From Zelopaecilomyces penicillatus (Eukaryota > Ascomycota > Sordariomycetes > Hypocreales > Pseudodiploosporaceae), in contig VCCP01000006.1 of NCBI GenBank assembly GCA_005765155.1, positions 3,732,501 to 3,796,500 on the forward strand: a DNA stretch of 64,000 nucleotides. Reading direction: 5' to 3'. The position numbers were made by a program, and so were the translations under genes. Position 1 is the first letter of the stretch; every line of letters starts with the position of its first letter. The notes under the pieces are model-generated. The model was given only the letters and a program-made list of their open reading frames with translations. It had not been told where the DNA came from and did not search any database. Shown piece by piece: positions 39,428-49,575 of this stretch.

Positions 39428-42400
39428 GAAGGCAATAGATTATAGTCTGCCTTTGTTATCTTATTATTTAATCTATGCTTTAATAGTATAGTTTAAAGCA
39501 TCAGTTTCAAGTTTTATAGGTTTATCTAGGTTATATATTGCTAGTATAGGTTCTTTATAGATTTGCTTCTTAAGTTCTTTAAATATAGTATTTATATCAG
39601 GTTTTTATAGGAATTTACAGTCTTTCTTAATGCATTCAATAAATAGCGTGGCTATTTTATTATAATTATAGATGAATTTTCAGTAGTAGTTAATAAAGCT
39701 TAAAAACTCTTATATATTTATAATGTTTTATGGTATTGGTTAATTATATACTACAGTGATTTTTGCTAATTCTATTTGAATTTTATTTAATAAAAAGATA
39801 TATCCTAGGAAGGTAACTGTTTATTTATGAAATTTATATTTTTCTGGTTTAATAAGAAGATTATTATCTTAGAGTAATTATAATACCTTATGGATATATT
39901 CTCTATATTCTTCTTCTATTTAGAAGAAGATTAGGATATTATCTAGATAGACTATTATAAAGATATCTAGATATTCTTAAAGAATATTATTAATTATATA
40001 TTGGAATATTATAGGGGTATTGGTTAGGCTGAAAGGTATTATCAGGTATTTGAAAAGTCTAAACTTGGTTCTGAAGATGGTTTTCTATTTATTACCTTTC
40101 TTTATTTAAATTAAGTTATATACTCCTTTAAGGTTTAGGGTAGTAAACCAGTTTATTCTATATAATTGATTATATAGTTTATTAATCAATAATAAAAGAG
40201 TTTAATCCTTAATTATAACTGTATTTAATAATCGATAATCTATAATTAGTTATAGCTTGCTATTCTTTTTTAGTATAAATATAATAGGGTATTTTGCTTT
40301 GGATATAGATAATTGAATATATCCCTTTTTAAGTATTTTATTAAGGTACTCTTATAATATTTTAAGTTCCTTAGTGTTTAGTATATAGATCTTAATAAAA
40401 GTAGGCTTTTTTCTGTTTATAATCTGAATTTTATGGTTTTATTAATTATATAAAGGGAGCTTTATTTTAAGCTCTTTATAAAATAGTTTAATATACTTAT
40501 AGTATTCTTCTGATATAGGTATAAGTTATTTTTCTATATCTAAGGGTAATTCATCCTTAAAGTGTTCTTATAGTTGCTCTATTATTATTCTAAGGGCGGT
40601 AATAATCTATTGTGTTTATTACTATCAATTATTATATTGTTTTTTGATATGATTTCCTAATAGGAGGCCCTTCTTAATAGCTATAAAGTATACTTTCTTT
40701 GCTTTGCTTATTATTATTAGATCTTTATAATCTTTTAAAGATAATATAGTATTGCTCTATTATATCTAGCCTATTTTCCAATTGATCTATAGGTTACTAT
40801 TAAATAACTAGGGGTAGCCTAATATAAGTTTATATTCTCTAGTATCTATTATATTAAATATAGTACTATCTTAATATCCTTAGACTTTAAATTAAAGATA
40901 ATTAGTCTCTTTATTAATCTGTTCTTTATTATAAGTAAAGGTATTCTTTTCTAGGTTATATAAGAGGTATAATTCTTCTTTATTATATTATAATAGTTAT
41001 ATATAATTCACAGCTTTTAATAATATATAATTGCTTATTGCTCTGCTATTTATTAGAGTATAAAAATAATATCCTATAATCTGTATTTCTATTATTAGTT
41101 TAAGCCTATTAATGCTTATTATATAGAGGGTCTTTTATAGGGGGTTATATTATAACCCTCTTATAGATAACTTTATTTATTTTTTAAGTTTCTAGGATTA
41201 TATTCTTTGTATAATCTATTGTAATTTCTTCTGTCTAGGCTTTAGGTGATTATATAGTATAGAGTTCGATTGGCTTAACTTTCTTTATAGGTTTAGAAGT
41301 TGAATTCTTATTTATAAAGGTTCTTTATTTCCTTATATATATATTTATTTTCTTCTATATATTGTTTATATCAAGGTTTATTATAGTTGATTGCTATTAT
41401 AGCTTTATATTAAGTTCTTCCTAGGATACTGTCTTCTAGTAGTTGTCTTTTATGCTATTATATTAGTTTCTATTATAAGTGTATATTATACTTAAGGTTG
41501 ATATAATTATATAAATCCTTCTTTCTATAGTCTATAAGTTATGGTCTGTTATATCCTAATTTAAGCTTTTTCTATTTATAGATCTTATAATAGATAGACT
41601 TATAGTCTTTGTTTTTGGTTTCTTATCTATATTCTTCTAGGGTCTTAGGGTATAGTTTAAATATACTAATTCCAAAAGATATAAAGTACTTAATCTTATA
41701 TCAGTTAATAAATTAATCTTTTATAAGGATATTCTTGATTCCTTATACTTTTATATAGTATAGGAAGAATTTATTCTGGATTTTTATTTTTTAATATTAA
41801 AAATAGAAGAAATCGATATATAATATTCAATTGATTTTATTATAAAAAATATAATTAGGGTCTAGGAGTATATAATTATCTTTATATTTACTATAGTTGA
41901 TTTTTAATATAAAGGCTCTTCTAAGGTAGTCTTCTAGGATAAGGATACCTAAGCCTTCTTCTAATATTTATTTATAAATATATTTAATGATTATAAGTTA
42001 AAGGTTAACTCTATCTATATAGCTTGGTATTTATATAAGTTTGATTACTATTTCCTTAAGGTGTTTATAAGTAGTACTCTTAGATGGTGGATATAATATA
42101 GTATAGTATTAAGTTATTCTAAGAGATTCTTTACTTTTGGATTCTAAAGAGCTGGAGTCTGAGTTATTGCTTATTGTTTTATCTTTAACCAAGGTGTTTT
42201 TATTATCTATAGTAGGGATTATTTATTGATCTGGAATCTCTTTAAAGTATTCTTTCTTATCTATATCTATATCTAGTTATTAGTTCTATTATATAGTATT
42301 AGATCAGGTTAATATGGTTTATAGTATTAGTGATTATCGAGGTATAGGGTGTCTATAGTTTCCAGGTTATCCTTATCCCTATTCTTTTTATTCTATTATA

Positions 42401-43428
42401 GCTAGAGTTTGTCCGTTTTTGGCTATAGTATATATACTTTATTATATATTTAGTATTAGCTTTTAAGGTTTCTTATCTTTCTTAGGCTATTTATAATATT
42501 ATACAATATATCTATATTTATTACAGTTATAATATTAGATTTTTAATATATTATATTTTTAGGTTATATTGAGTTTTATTCTTTTAGGATTTTAGGTATA
42601 TATATAGGTAATAAATTCTTCCCTATATCTGTCTTGGTTGGACTGGTATTATAGTTTTTGTTTAAAATCATTCTATCCTAATCCTTTGGTTTTCCTTTGT
42701 TTGTATTATATAAACTATCTATTATTAATCTTGATAGCTATTCTAATATACTTAGTTAAGTTTTTAGGTTTGTCTTCCTTAAAGAGTTTATCCTTAATTT
42801 CTTCCTTGAGTCTATTATAAAAGTATTCTATTAATATATTATCTTCCAAGGTAATTTATAAGGTGATCTATTTGAATTCTAAGGTATAGTCCAAGGTTGA
42901 TCTATATTGATATAGTAGTTTGAGTTTTTTGATTATAGCTCTCTCCTTATCTACTTACTCAAAGATTTCTTTAATTATATCTTTAAAGTTATTATATTTT
43001 TGAAAGATCTTTTTGGTTTTATTATTCTAGTCTTTTTCCTTTTTATTTATATAGTCTTTTATAATGAGTTTAAATTATTTAAGGGCAGCCCCCTCTATAT
43101 ATCCTATAGTATATAGGATTTTTATAGATTTCTTCTATAATTAATAGGGGTAGAATTAGTGATAAGCTTTGAGTTGTATTAGGAATATTTAAAGTGATCT
43201 AGAATATCTGATAAAAGGTTCTGGCTTATAAGGTTTAATGATTTTGCTAAGATCTTTCTATTTAGCTTATAATTTAGCTTTAAGTTTTATATTCTTCCTA
43301 TATAGAGCCTAAAGTTTAGTAGTAAGTAAGGTAAGGGTTAATTAAATAATACCTATAATGATTGATTAAGGTAGTTAATAATATTGCTTAGGGTTATATA
43401 ATAATCTATTAAATAAGAGTTATTAATA
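39428..43428 (-). mobile_element. RIP-decayed Gypsy relic, truncated in RT/RNase H
   Basis: On the minus strand it aligns with the intact element from about its position 18001 (RT/RNase H boundary) back through RT, protease, the Gag extension and Gag to the 5' LTR. The slippery/pseudoknot area near 41150-41190, the RT-active-site region near 39940 and the Gag extension near 41300-41900 are recognisable. The N-terminal Gag part (42480-43400) diverges more than the rest, so this is probably a sister subfamily. The region 3' of RT, including integrase and chromodomain, is absent at the Copia LTR junction. Confidence 0.88.
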
Positions 43429-43861
43429 TATAATATTTAGTGAATTCCTAAAGGATAAATCTAATAAAAGGGGTTTATATTGATAGATAAGTTAAGGTGT
43501 TCTAAGTAATAGGTCTATTATATTAATAATAAATATAAAGTATTATAACCAGGGTTAAGTATTAGTATAGTAAGCAATAGTGAATAATATAATAAAGTTA
43601 AAAGTATATTAATAACTATTTAAGCTATATCTAAAGAGTGAAAATTAAGGGTGTATATATATATTATGGATTTATTAGACTTATTAATATTTTCCCTTAT
43701 AAGTCCTATGAGTCTATATATAGACTTGATAAACTCTTTATTTACTTAAGGTATAAGTCTAATAATCCAGTTTATTATTAATGTTCTATTAACTTAAGTA
43801 TATATTGGTCTATTTATATGACTATATCCTATTTGTATAACTATCTTATTGGGTTATAACA
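43429..43861 (-). repeat. 5' LTR of the Gypsy relic (divergent U3)
   Basis: The R/U5-like half (43429-43675) aligns with the intact LTR including the TATA region. The outer half keeps only scattered identity but ends GGGTTATAACA, matching GGGTCGTGACA of the intact LTR. The doubled GGATCAC/GTGATCC motifs are replaced by another sequence with TTAGACTTATTA-like repeats. Confidence 0.8.
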
Positions 43862-44838
43862 CTGCCTCCTTTTCAAAAGATAGAGTATTCCTATTATAAT
43901 AATCTAGTAATATATATCCTTATTATTATATAATAGAATTAGATTAATTGGCTTCCTAGTAGTTCCTGTTTAAGACTTACTACTTATATAATAAACCGGC
44001 TTATCTTATTAGATAATACTTTGATATTTATTATTAAGGTAATATAGGTACCCTCTGATAGTATAGCTAGGCAGGCTCTTTTAACTAAGGGATAATATAA
44101 GATAAAGAAGGCTAGGGTTAATTAAGTGATTAGTAAGAAGATTGATTTCTAGAGTGAGATCCTGTTTTATATAGTCCCTTTCTTAATTAAGGATAGATTT
44201 AATTCATGTTTTTCTCTTTTTAAAAAGAAAGAGGTAGGTTATAAGATTAGTGGGCATTATAAAGATGTATTTATCTATTTAAGTATATACCTTAATAAGC
44301 TAGAGATTAATCTGATATTAATACTAGTATTAACTCTTGCCTCTTTCTCTGCTATATTAATAGTCTTATCCTAGTATTAATCTTTTATAGTACTATTTAA
44401 AAATAAGGATAAGAATTACTTTATTATAGTATTAATTATATAGATGCTTTGGTTCTTTAATCTAGTTATATTCTTAGTAAAGATAGATATCTCTATATTA
44501 TTATCTATTACTAAAATAATAAAGAAGATTGGTATATATCCCTATTTCTAGATCTGATTTATTATTATTAACTTGAATTTAGAGTATAAGAATATTAGTA
44601 ATCGAATACTGATTAAGATAGGCTAGGTTTTAGTATCTGGAAATCGTGATAACCCTAGAAATTCAGAGCTAAGGTTAAAAGATCGATTCTCTTTATTAGA
44701 GCGTTAAGCAGATCTTCTTCGTCTGATCTTTAAACCAGCAGAGTTTATTGCTAATATCTTTAATAGCTCTAATTCGATCTAAGAAGAAAGATGTGGATCT
44801 ATTATTATTGAAAGGAGTTTATCTTCTGGATAATATAT
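43862..44838. other. AT-rich tract of unassigned origin
   Basis: RIP-like DNA. A plus-strand stretch reading DRFSLLER-ADLLRLIFKPAEF near 44680-44740 looks protein-derived but could not be assigned to a family. Confidence 0.35.
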
Positions 44839-44918
44839 AATAGCTTCACTTGCTTAGGATGGCTGCCCTCGGGGGTGGAAGGTAATAGCTTCACTTACAC
44901 AGGGTAGCTGCCCCTGGG
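44839..44918 (+). repeat. Two-copy GC-rich repeat at the duplication junction
   Basis: Two similar units of about 40 bp start with TAATAGCTTCACTT and end with GGCTGCCCTCGGGGGTGG and AGCTGCCCCTGGGTG. Both keep normal base composition in an otherwise RIP-decayed setting. The second ends exactly where Gypsy copy 2 begins. Confidence 0.65.
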
Positions 44919-45346
44919 TGTGACGTTTGGTGAATTCCCAAGGGATAAACCTAACGAAAGGGGTTTATGTTGGCAGATGAGTCGGGGTGTTCTGAGCAAT
45001 AGGTCTGTCACGTTGGTGATAGATACGGAGTATCGTAACCAGGGGTCAAGTATCAGCGTAGTGAGCGGTAGCGAACAATACGATGAAGTTGAAAGTGTGT
45101 TGATAACTATCTAAGCTATGTTTTAAAGAGTGAAAATTGAGGGCGTATATATACATCGTGGATCACTTGGATCACTTGTCGTGCAAGTGGTGATCCTGGT
45201 GATCCAAGTTGCTGGCTCACCTGGCTCACCACCATTCTTATGGTGATCCCACTGATCTATCTAACTGGTCCCCTTCCTCCATGGTACGTACCTTCCCTAG
45301 GTCACATGACCGGCCTATTGTACGACCATGTCGTTGGGTCGTGACA
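44919..45346 (-). repeat. 3' LTR of Gypsy copy 2
   Basis: 428 bp, apparently identical to the other three intact LTRs in the window; TATATATA lies at 45146-45153. Confidence 0.96.
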
Positions 45347-45464
45347 CGATGTCTCCCTCCCAACGGTCTTGTCCTCAAGGCCCGTTGGTTGTTCCTTCGT
45401 AAAACGTAATTCCAGCCACAATTGTAGGTGTGGTTCCTTTCTTCCTTCTTCATGTTTTAACATC

Positions 45465-46076
45465 ATGCCTCAAGGTATCTCAAAACGTCGTATCAGTCAG
45501 AAGACTGATCAGCGCAAAAGTCTTGCGATTCTTATCGAGGGTACTGGTGATATCGTCATGCCTTGTTCCTTTTGTTCTCAGCGTCATTTGACGTGTCGTA
45601 TGATTGAAACAACTTCCCGTTGTTCCGAGTGCGTTCGTCGTGGTCGTTCTTGTGACGGTTCGGGGATAACTATGTCCTCAGGTATGTTTTTCCATTCCGT
45701 TTTACTTTCCGGAAGGTAACTGGTCTATCCAGTCGCGAAGATCCTGTCAGAAAAGAATCGTATTGAGCGAGAAGAGGAGGAGACAGAAAAACAGCTTCAG
45801 GCAGCTCAGGAGGCGGTGTCTGCTGCGGTAGCACGACTGAGTCGTTTGCGTCGTCAGCGTCAATCCGTGGTGTCGCGTGGTCACGAGATGGTGAAGCGGG
45901 GTTTGCAATCGCTGGATGATTTGGATGCGGCTGAACGGATAGAGTCGGATGCGGTGATTGAGATCCAGTCATTGGGGGGTTTTGACGTGATTGATTGGAA
46001 CTCGATTTTCCAGGATGGCTCCTTGCCCTCTGGTGGTATTGTCGCATCAGGGGTCGGCAATGATTTAGGTGGTTAG
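45465..46076 (+). CDS. Antisense spliced Zn2Cys6-like gene, copy 2
   Basis: Exons are 45465-45681 and 45733-46076, with a 51-bp GTATGT...CCAG intron between them. The sequence equals the copy 1 gene, including the six-cysteine C-x2-C-x6-C-x8-C-x2-C-x6-C pattern and the coiled coil. The same interpretation and the same uncertainty about expression apply. Confidence 0.63.
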
Positions 46077-49000
46077 GGGGCTCCCATGAGTTTTCCTCGG
46101 GCCCAAACCCTTTCCACTTAACCAGGTATTCTTTCTTGCCGTTGTTTAGCCTGTAGTCTATGATTGTTTCGACTTCCCATTCTTCTTCTATTGCGTGTAC
46201 TGTGATGTCTGTGTGTTCCTTCGCGTTGTCTGGTGCTTTGCTTAGTAAGGAAATGTGAAATACGGGGTGTAACCGTATGTTCTTTGGTAGTGAAAGTTCG
46301 TAGTTGGTGTTAGAAATGGCTTTCTTGACTTTGAAAGGTCCAAGTTTTTTGAAATCCAATTTGTCGCTTGGTCGCGTTGTCGTAATGTTTGGAGAAGTTT
46401 TGCCTGGTGTGTAGCGCAAAAGGTACACCATGTCTCCCTCTTTAAAGATTGGTCCCTTCAATCTTTGTTGATCCGCATAATGTTTCATTCTGTTGCGGAC
46501 GATTTGGAGTTGTGCACGGAGTTCTTCGTGCAATTGTCGTTTTTGTGTGGCGTCAAGCATGGCTTTTTCTGATTTTGGTCCTTCTTGGCGTGGTAGGTGA
46601 AATGCTTCCGGTGTGAATCCATAATTGGCGTACATTGGCGTAAGTTGTGTTGATTCGGAAACGGATGTATTGTAGGCTAGTTGCGCGGTTGGTAGGTGTT
46701 TTACCCAGTCATCCTGATGGTAATTAATGTAAGCGCGTAGGTATCCTTCAATAATTTGGTTGATTCGTTCCGTTTGTCCGTCCGTTTGTGGATGGTAGGC
46801 GGTACTGAGTCTGTGTCTGGTCCCAAGATATCCCATCAATCCTTGCCAAAACTTAGAGGCGAATGTTGTTCCTCTGTCGGATATGATTTCTTCTGGTAAG
46901 CCGTGTGAGCTTACAACCACTCTGTTGAAACTATAAGCAAGATCTTCGGCTGAGCTTGCTTCTAGGTAAGGGATGAAGTAAGAGAACTTCGTTAATCTTT
47001 CCACAATAACCCATATGGAGTCGTAAGCTACTCCCGTGAGAGGTTCCACAGACAGGGGTAGTTTGACGATAAAGTCGAACGATACTGACTCCCATGGTCG
47101 TGCTGGTACCGGTAACGGTTGTAATTCTCCGTATGGTTTGTGTCGTGCTAGCTTGGTTCGTCCACAAGTGACGCAGTCACTTATTACTTTCTGGACTATT
47201 CGTCGTAGTCCTTTGAATCCGTAGTATCTTTGTGCTCGTTCTGTGGTCTTCGTAATTCCTTGGTGACCATGAACAGGGGATTCGTGTAGTTCTCGTATAA
47301 TGGTCTCCTGGAGTTCTTCAGGTATCCAAAGTTTCTCATCATATTCGTAATGTCCATCTTTCCATTTTGTGCCTTCAGGTGCCTTTGCTATGTCTTCTGA
47401 GGAGTACGCTTGCTTGACTCGTTTCAAGACAGGGTTAGCTGACATAACTCGGTATGTAGCGTTTAGTTTCATCTGTAGCGCGCCTGATTCGGTCATTTGA
47501 AAGATTTGTCCTTCATGATGAGGCTTTCCATCATCATGGTCGCTTCGTCGGCTTAGAGCGTCTGCTCTGCCGTTTTCGGATCCTTTGCGGTGGATGATTT
47601 CGTAGTCGTAATCCGCAAGGGTTTCTGCGTAGCGGGTTTGTCGTGCGTTTAGCTTCTGTGTGGTGGCGAAGTAAGAGATGTTCTTGTGGTCGGTAAAAAC
47701 CTTTATTCGGTGATTGCTTCCTCGCAAGTAATGTGAGAATTCGTCAAAGGCTTTGACGATAGCCATGAATTCTTTGTCGTAGATTGGGTAATTGAGTTCT
47801 GCTCCATGAAGTTTCTTGGAGTAGAAGGCGACAGGTCGTAGTCTGCCTTCGTTATCCCGTTGTCCAATCTGCGCTCCGATGGCGTAGTTTGAAGCATCAG
47901 TTTCGAGTTCCGTGGGTTTGTCTGGATCGTACATCGCTAGTACAGGTTCTTCGCAGATTCGCTTCTTAAGTTCTTCAAATGCGGCATCCACATCGGGTTT
48001 CCATAGGAATTTGCGATCTTTTTTAGTGCATTCGGTGAGTGGCGCGGCTATCTTGCCATAGTCGCGGATGAACTTTCGGTAGTAATTGGTGAAGCCCAAA
48101 AACTCTTGTACGTTCGTAACGTTTTGTGGCGTCGGCCAGTCACGTACTGCAGCGATTTTCGCTGGTTCCATTCGAATCTCACCTGGTGAAAAGATATGTC
48201 CTAAAAAGGTAACCGTTTGTTTGTGAAATTCACATTTTTCTGGTTCGACGAGAAGATTGTTGTCTTGGAGTAGTTGTAATACCTTATGGACGTGTTCTCT
48301 GTGTTCTTCTTCCGTTCGGGAGAAGATCAGAATATCGTCTAGGTAGACTACTACGAAGATATCCAAATGTTCTCGGAGAACGTTGTTGATCATGCGTTGG
48401 AATGTTGCAGGAGCATTGGTTAGGCCGAAAGGCATTACCAGATATTCGAAAAGTCCAAACTTGGTTCTGAAAGCGGTTTTCCATTCGTCGCCTTTCTTTA
48501 TTCGAATCAAGTTGTACGCTCCTTTGAGGTCTAGGGTAGTAAACCAGTTCATTCCATGCAATCGATCGCGTAGTTCGTTGATCAACGGTAGGGGGGTCCG
48601 ATCCTTGATTGTGACTGCATTCAACAATCGGTAGTCCACAACTAGTCGTAGCTTGCCATTCTTTTTGGGTACAAACATGACAGGGTATCCTGCTTCGGAT
48701 GTGGATGGTCGGATATATCCTTTTTCGAGCATTTCGTCAAGGTACTCTCGTAGTGTTTCGAGTTCCTTGGCGTTCAGTGTGTAGATCTTGGTGAAAGTAG
48801 GCTTCTTTCCGTCCATGATCTGGATTTCGTGGTCCCATTGGTTGTGCAAGGGGAGTTTTGTTTCGAGTTCTTCGCGAAACAGTTTGACGTACTTGCGGTA
48901 TTCTTCTGGTATAGGTGCAAGTCGTTTTTCCATGTCTGAGGGTGATTCGTTCTTGGAGTGTTCTCGTAGTTGCTCCATTGTTGTCCTAAGGGCGGCAATA

Positions 49001-49575
49001 ACCCGTCGGGTTTGTCGTTGTCGACCGTCGTGTCGTTTTTTAGTGTGATTTCCCGGTGGGAGGCCCTTCTCGGTAGCCATAAAGCGTACTTTCTTCGCTT
49101 TGCCCATTGTCGTTGGATCTTCGTGATTTTTTGGGGACGATGCGGTGTCGCTCCATCGCATCTGGCCTGTCTTCCAATCGATCTGTGGGTTACTATCAAA
49201 TAACCAGGGGTGGCCTAACACAAGTTCGTATTCTCCAGTGTCCATTACGTCGAATGTAGCACTGTCTTGATGTCCTTGGACTTCGAATTGGAGATGATCA
49301 GTCTCTTTGTCGATCTGTCCTCCATTATAGGCGAAGGTATTTCCTTCCAGGTCATACAAGGGGTACGGTTCTTCCTTGTCACGCCATGGTAGTCGTGTGC
49401 GATTCACGGCTTTTGGTGATATGTAATTGCCCATTGCTCCGCTGTCCACTAGAGCGTGAAAACAATGTCCCATGATCCGTATTTCCGTCGTTAGTTTGAG
49501 CCCGTTGGTGCCTGTTGCACAGAGGGTCTTTCGTGGGGGGTCGCGCTGTAACCCTCTTACAGGCGACTTTACTCG
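45670..49575 (-). CDS. pol: Pol polyprotein, copy 2
   Basis: The frame is identical in length and sequence to copy 1: DSG protease, YLDD reverse transcriptase, RNase H, D-D35-E integrase, GPF and chromodomain all intact. It is entered by -1 frameshift at 49575-49581. It should be as competent as copy 1 if the duplication is real. Confidence 0.94.
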   Translation of the reverse strand, partial: RVKSPVRGLQRDPPRKTLCATGTNGLKLTTEIRIMGHCFHALVDSGAMGNYISPKAVNRTRLPWRDKEEPYPLYDLEGNTFAYNGGQIDKETDHLQFEVQGHQDSATFDVMDTGEYELVLGHPWLFDSNPQIDWKTGQMRWSDTASSPKNHEDPTTMGKAKKVRFMATEKGLPPGNHTKKRHDGRQRQTRRVIAALRTTMEQLREHSKNESPSDMEKRLAPIPEEYRKYVKLFREELETKLPLHNQWDHEIQIMDGKKPTFTKIYTLNAKELETLREYLDEMLEKGYIRPSTSEAGYPVMFVPKKNGKLRLVVDYRLLNAVTIKDRTPLPLINELRDRLHGMNWFTTLDLKGAYNLIRIKKGDEWKTAFRTKFGLFEYLVMPFGLTNAPATFQRMINNVLREHLDIFVVVYLDDILIFSRTEEEHREHVHKVLQLLQDNNLLVEPEKCEFHKQTVTFLGHIFSPGEIRMEPAKIAAVRDWPTPQNVTNVQEFLGFTNYYRKFIRDYGKIAAPLTECTKKDRKFLWKPDVDAAFEELKKRICEEPVLAMYDPDKPTELETDASNYAIGAQIGQRDNEGRLRPVAFYSKKLHGAELNYPIYDKEFMAIVKAFDEFSHYLRGSNHRIKVFTDHKNISYFATTQKLNARQTRYAETLADYDYEIIHRKGSENGRADALSRRSDHDDGKPHHEGQIFQMTESGALQMKLNATYRVMSANPVLKRVKQAYSSEDIAKAPEGTKWKDGHYEYDEKLWIPEELQETIIRELHESPVHGHQGITKTTERAQRYYGFKGLRRIVQKVISDCVTCGRTKLARHKPYGELQPLPVPARPWESVSFDFIVKLPLSVEPLTGVAYDSIWVIVERLTKFSYFIPYLEASSAEDLAYSFNRVVVSSHGLPEEIISDRGTTFASKFWQGLMGYLGTRHRLSTAYHPQTDGQTERINQIIEGYLRAYINYHQDDWVKHLPTAQLAYNTSVSESTQLTPMYANYGFTPEAFHLPRQEGPKSEKAMLDATQKRQLHEELRAQLQIVRNRMKHYADQQRLKGPIFKEGDMVYLLRYTPGKTSPNITTTRPSDKLDFKKLGPFKVKKAISNTNYELSLPKNIRLHPVFHISLLSKAPDNAKEHTDITVHAIEEEWEVETIIDYRLNNGKKEYLVKWKGFGPEENSWEPPNHLNHCRPLMRQYHQRARSHPGKSSSNQSRQNPPMTGSQSPHPTLSVQPHPNHPAIANPASPSRDHATPRIDADDANDSVVLPQQTPPPELPEAVFLSPPLLAQYDSFLTGSSRLDRPVTFRKVKRNGKTYLRT
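49521..49567 (-). promoter_or_regulatory. Frameshift pseudoknot, copy 2
   Basis: Same pairing as copy 1: stem 1 arms at 49567-49558 and 49550-49540, loop 49557-49551 pairing with 49527-49521. The spacer to the slippery site is 7 nt. Confidence 0.8.
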
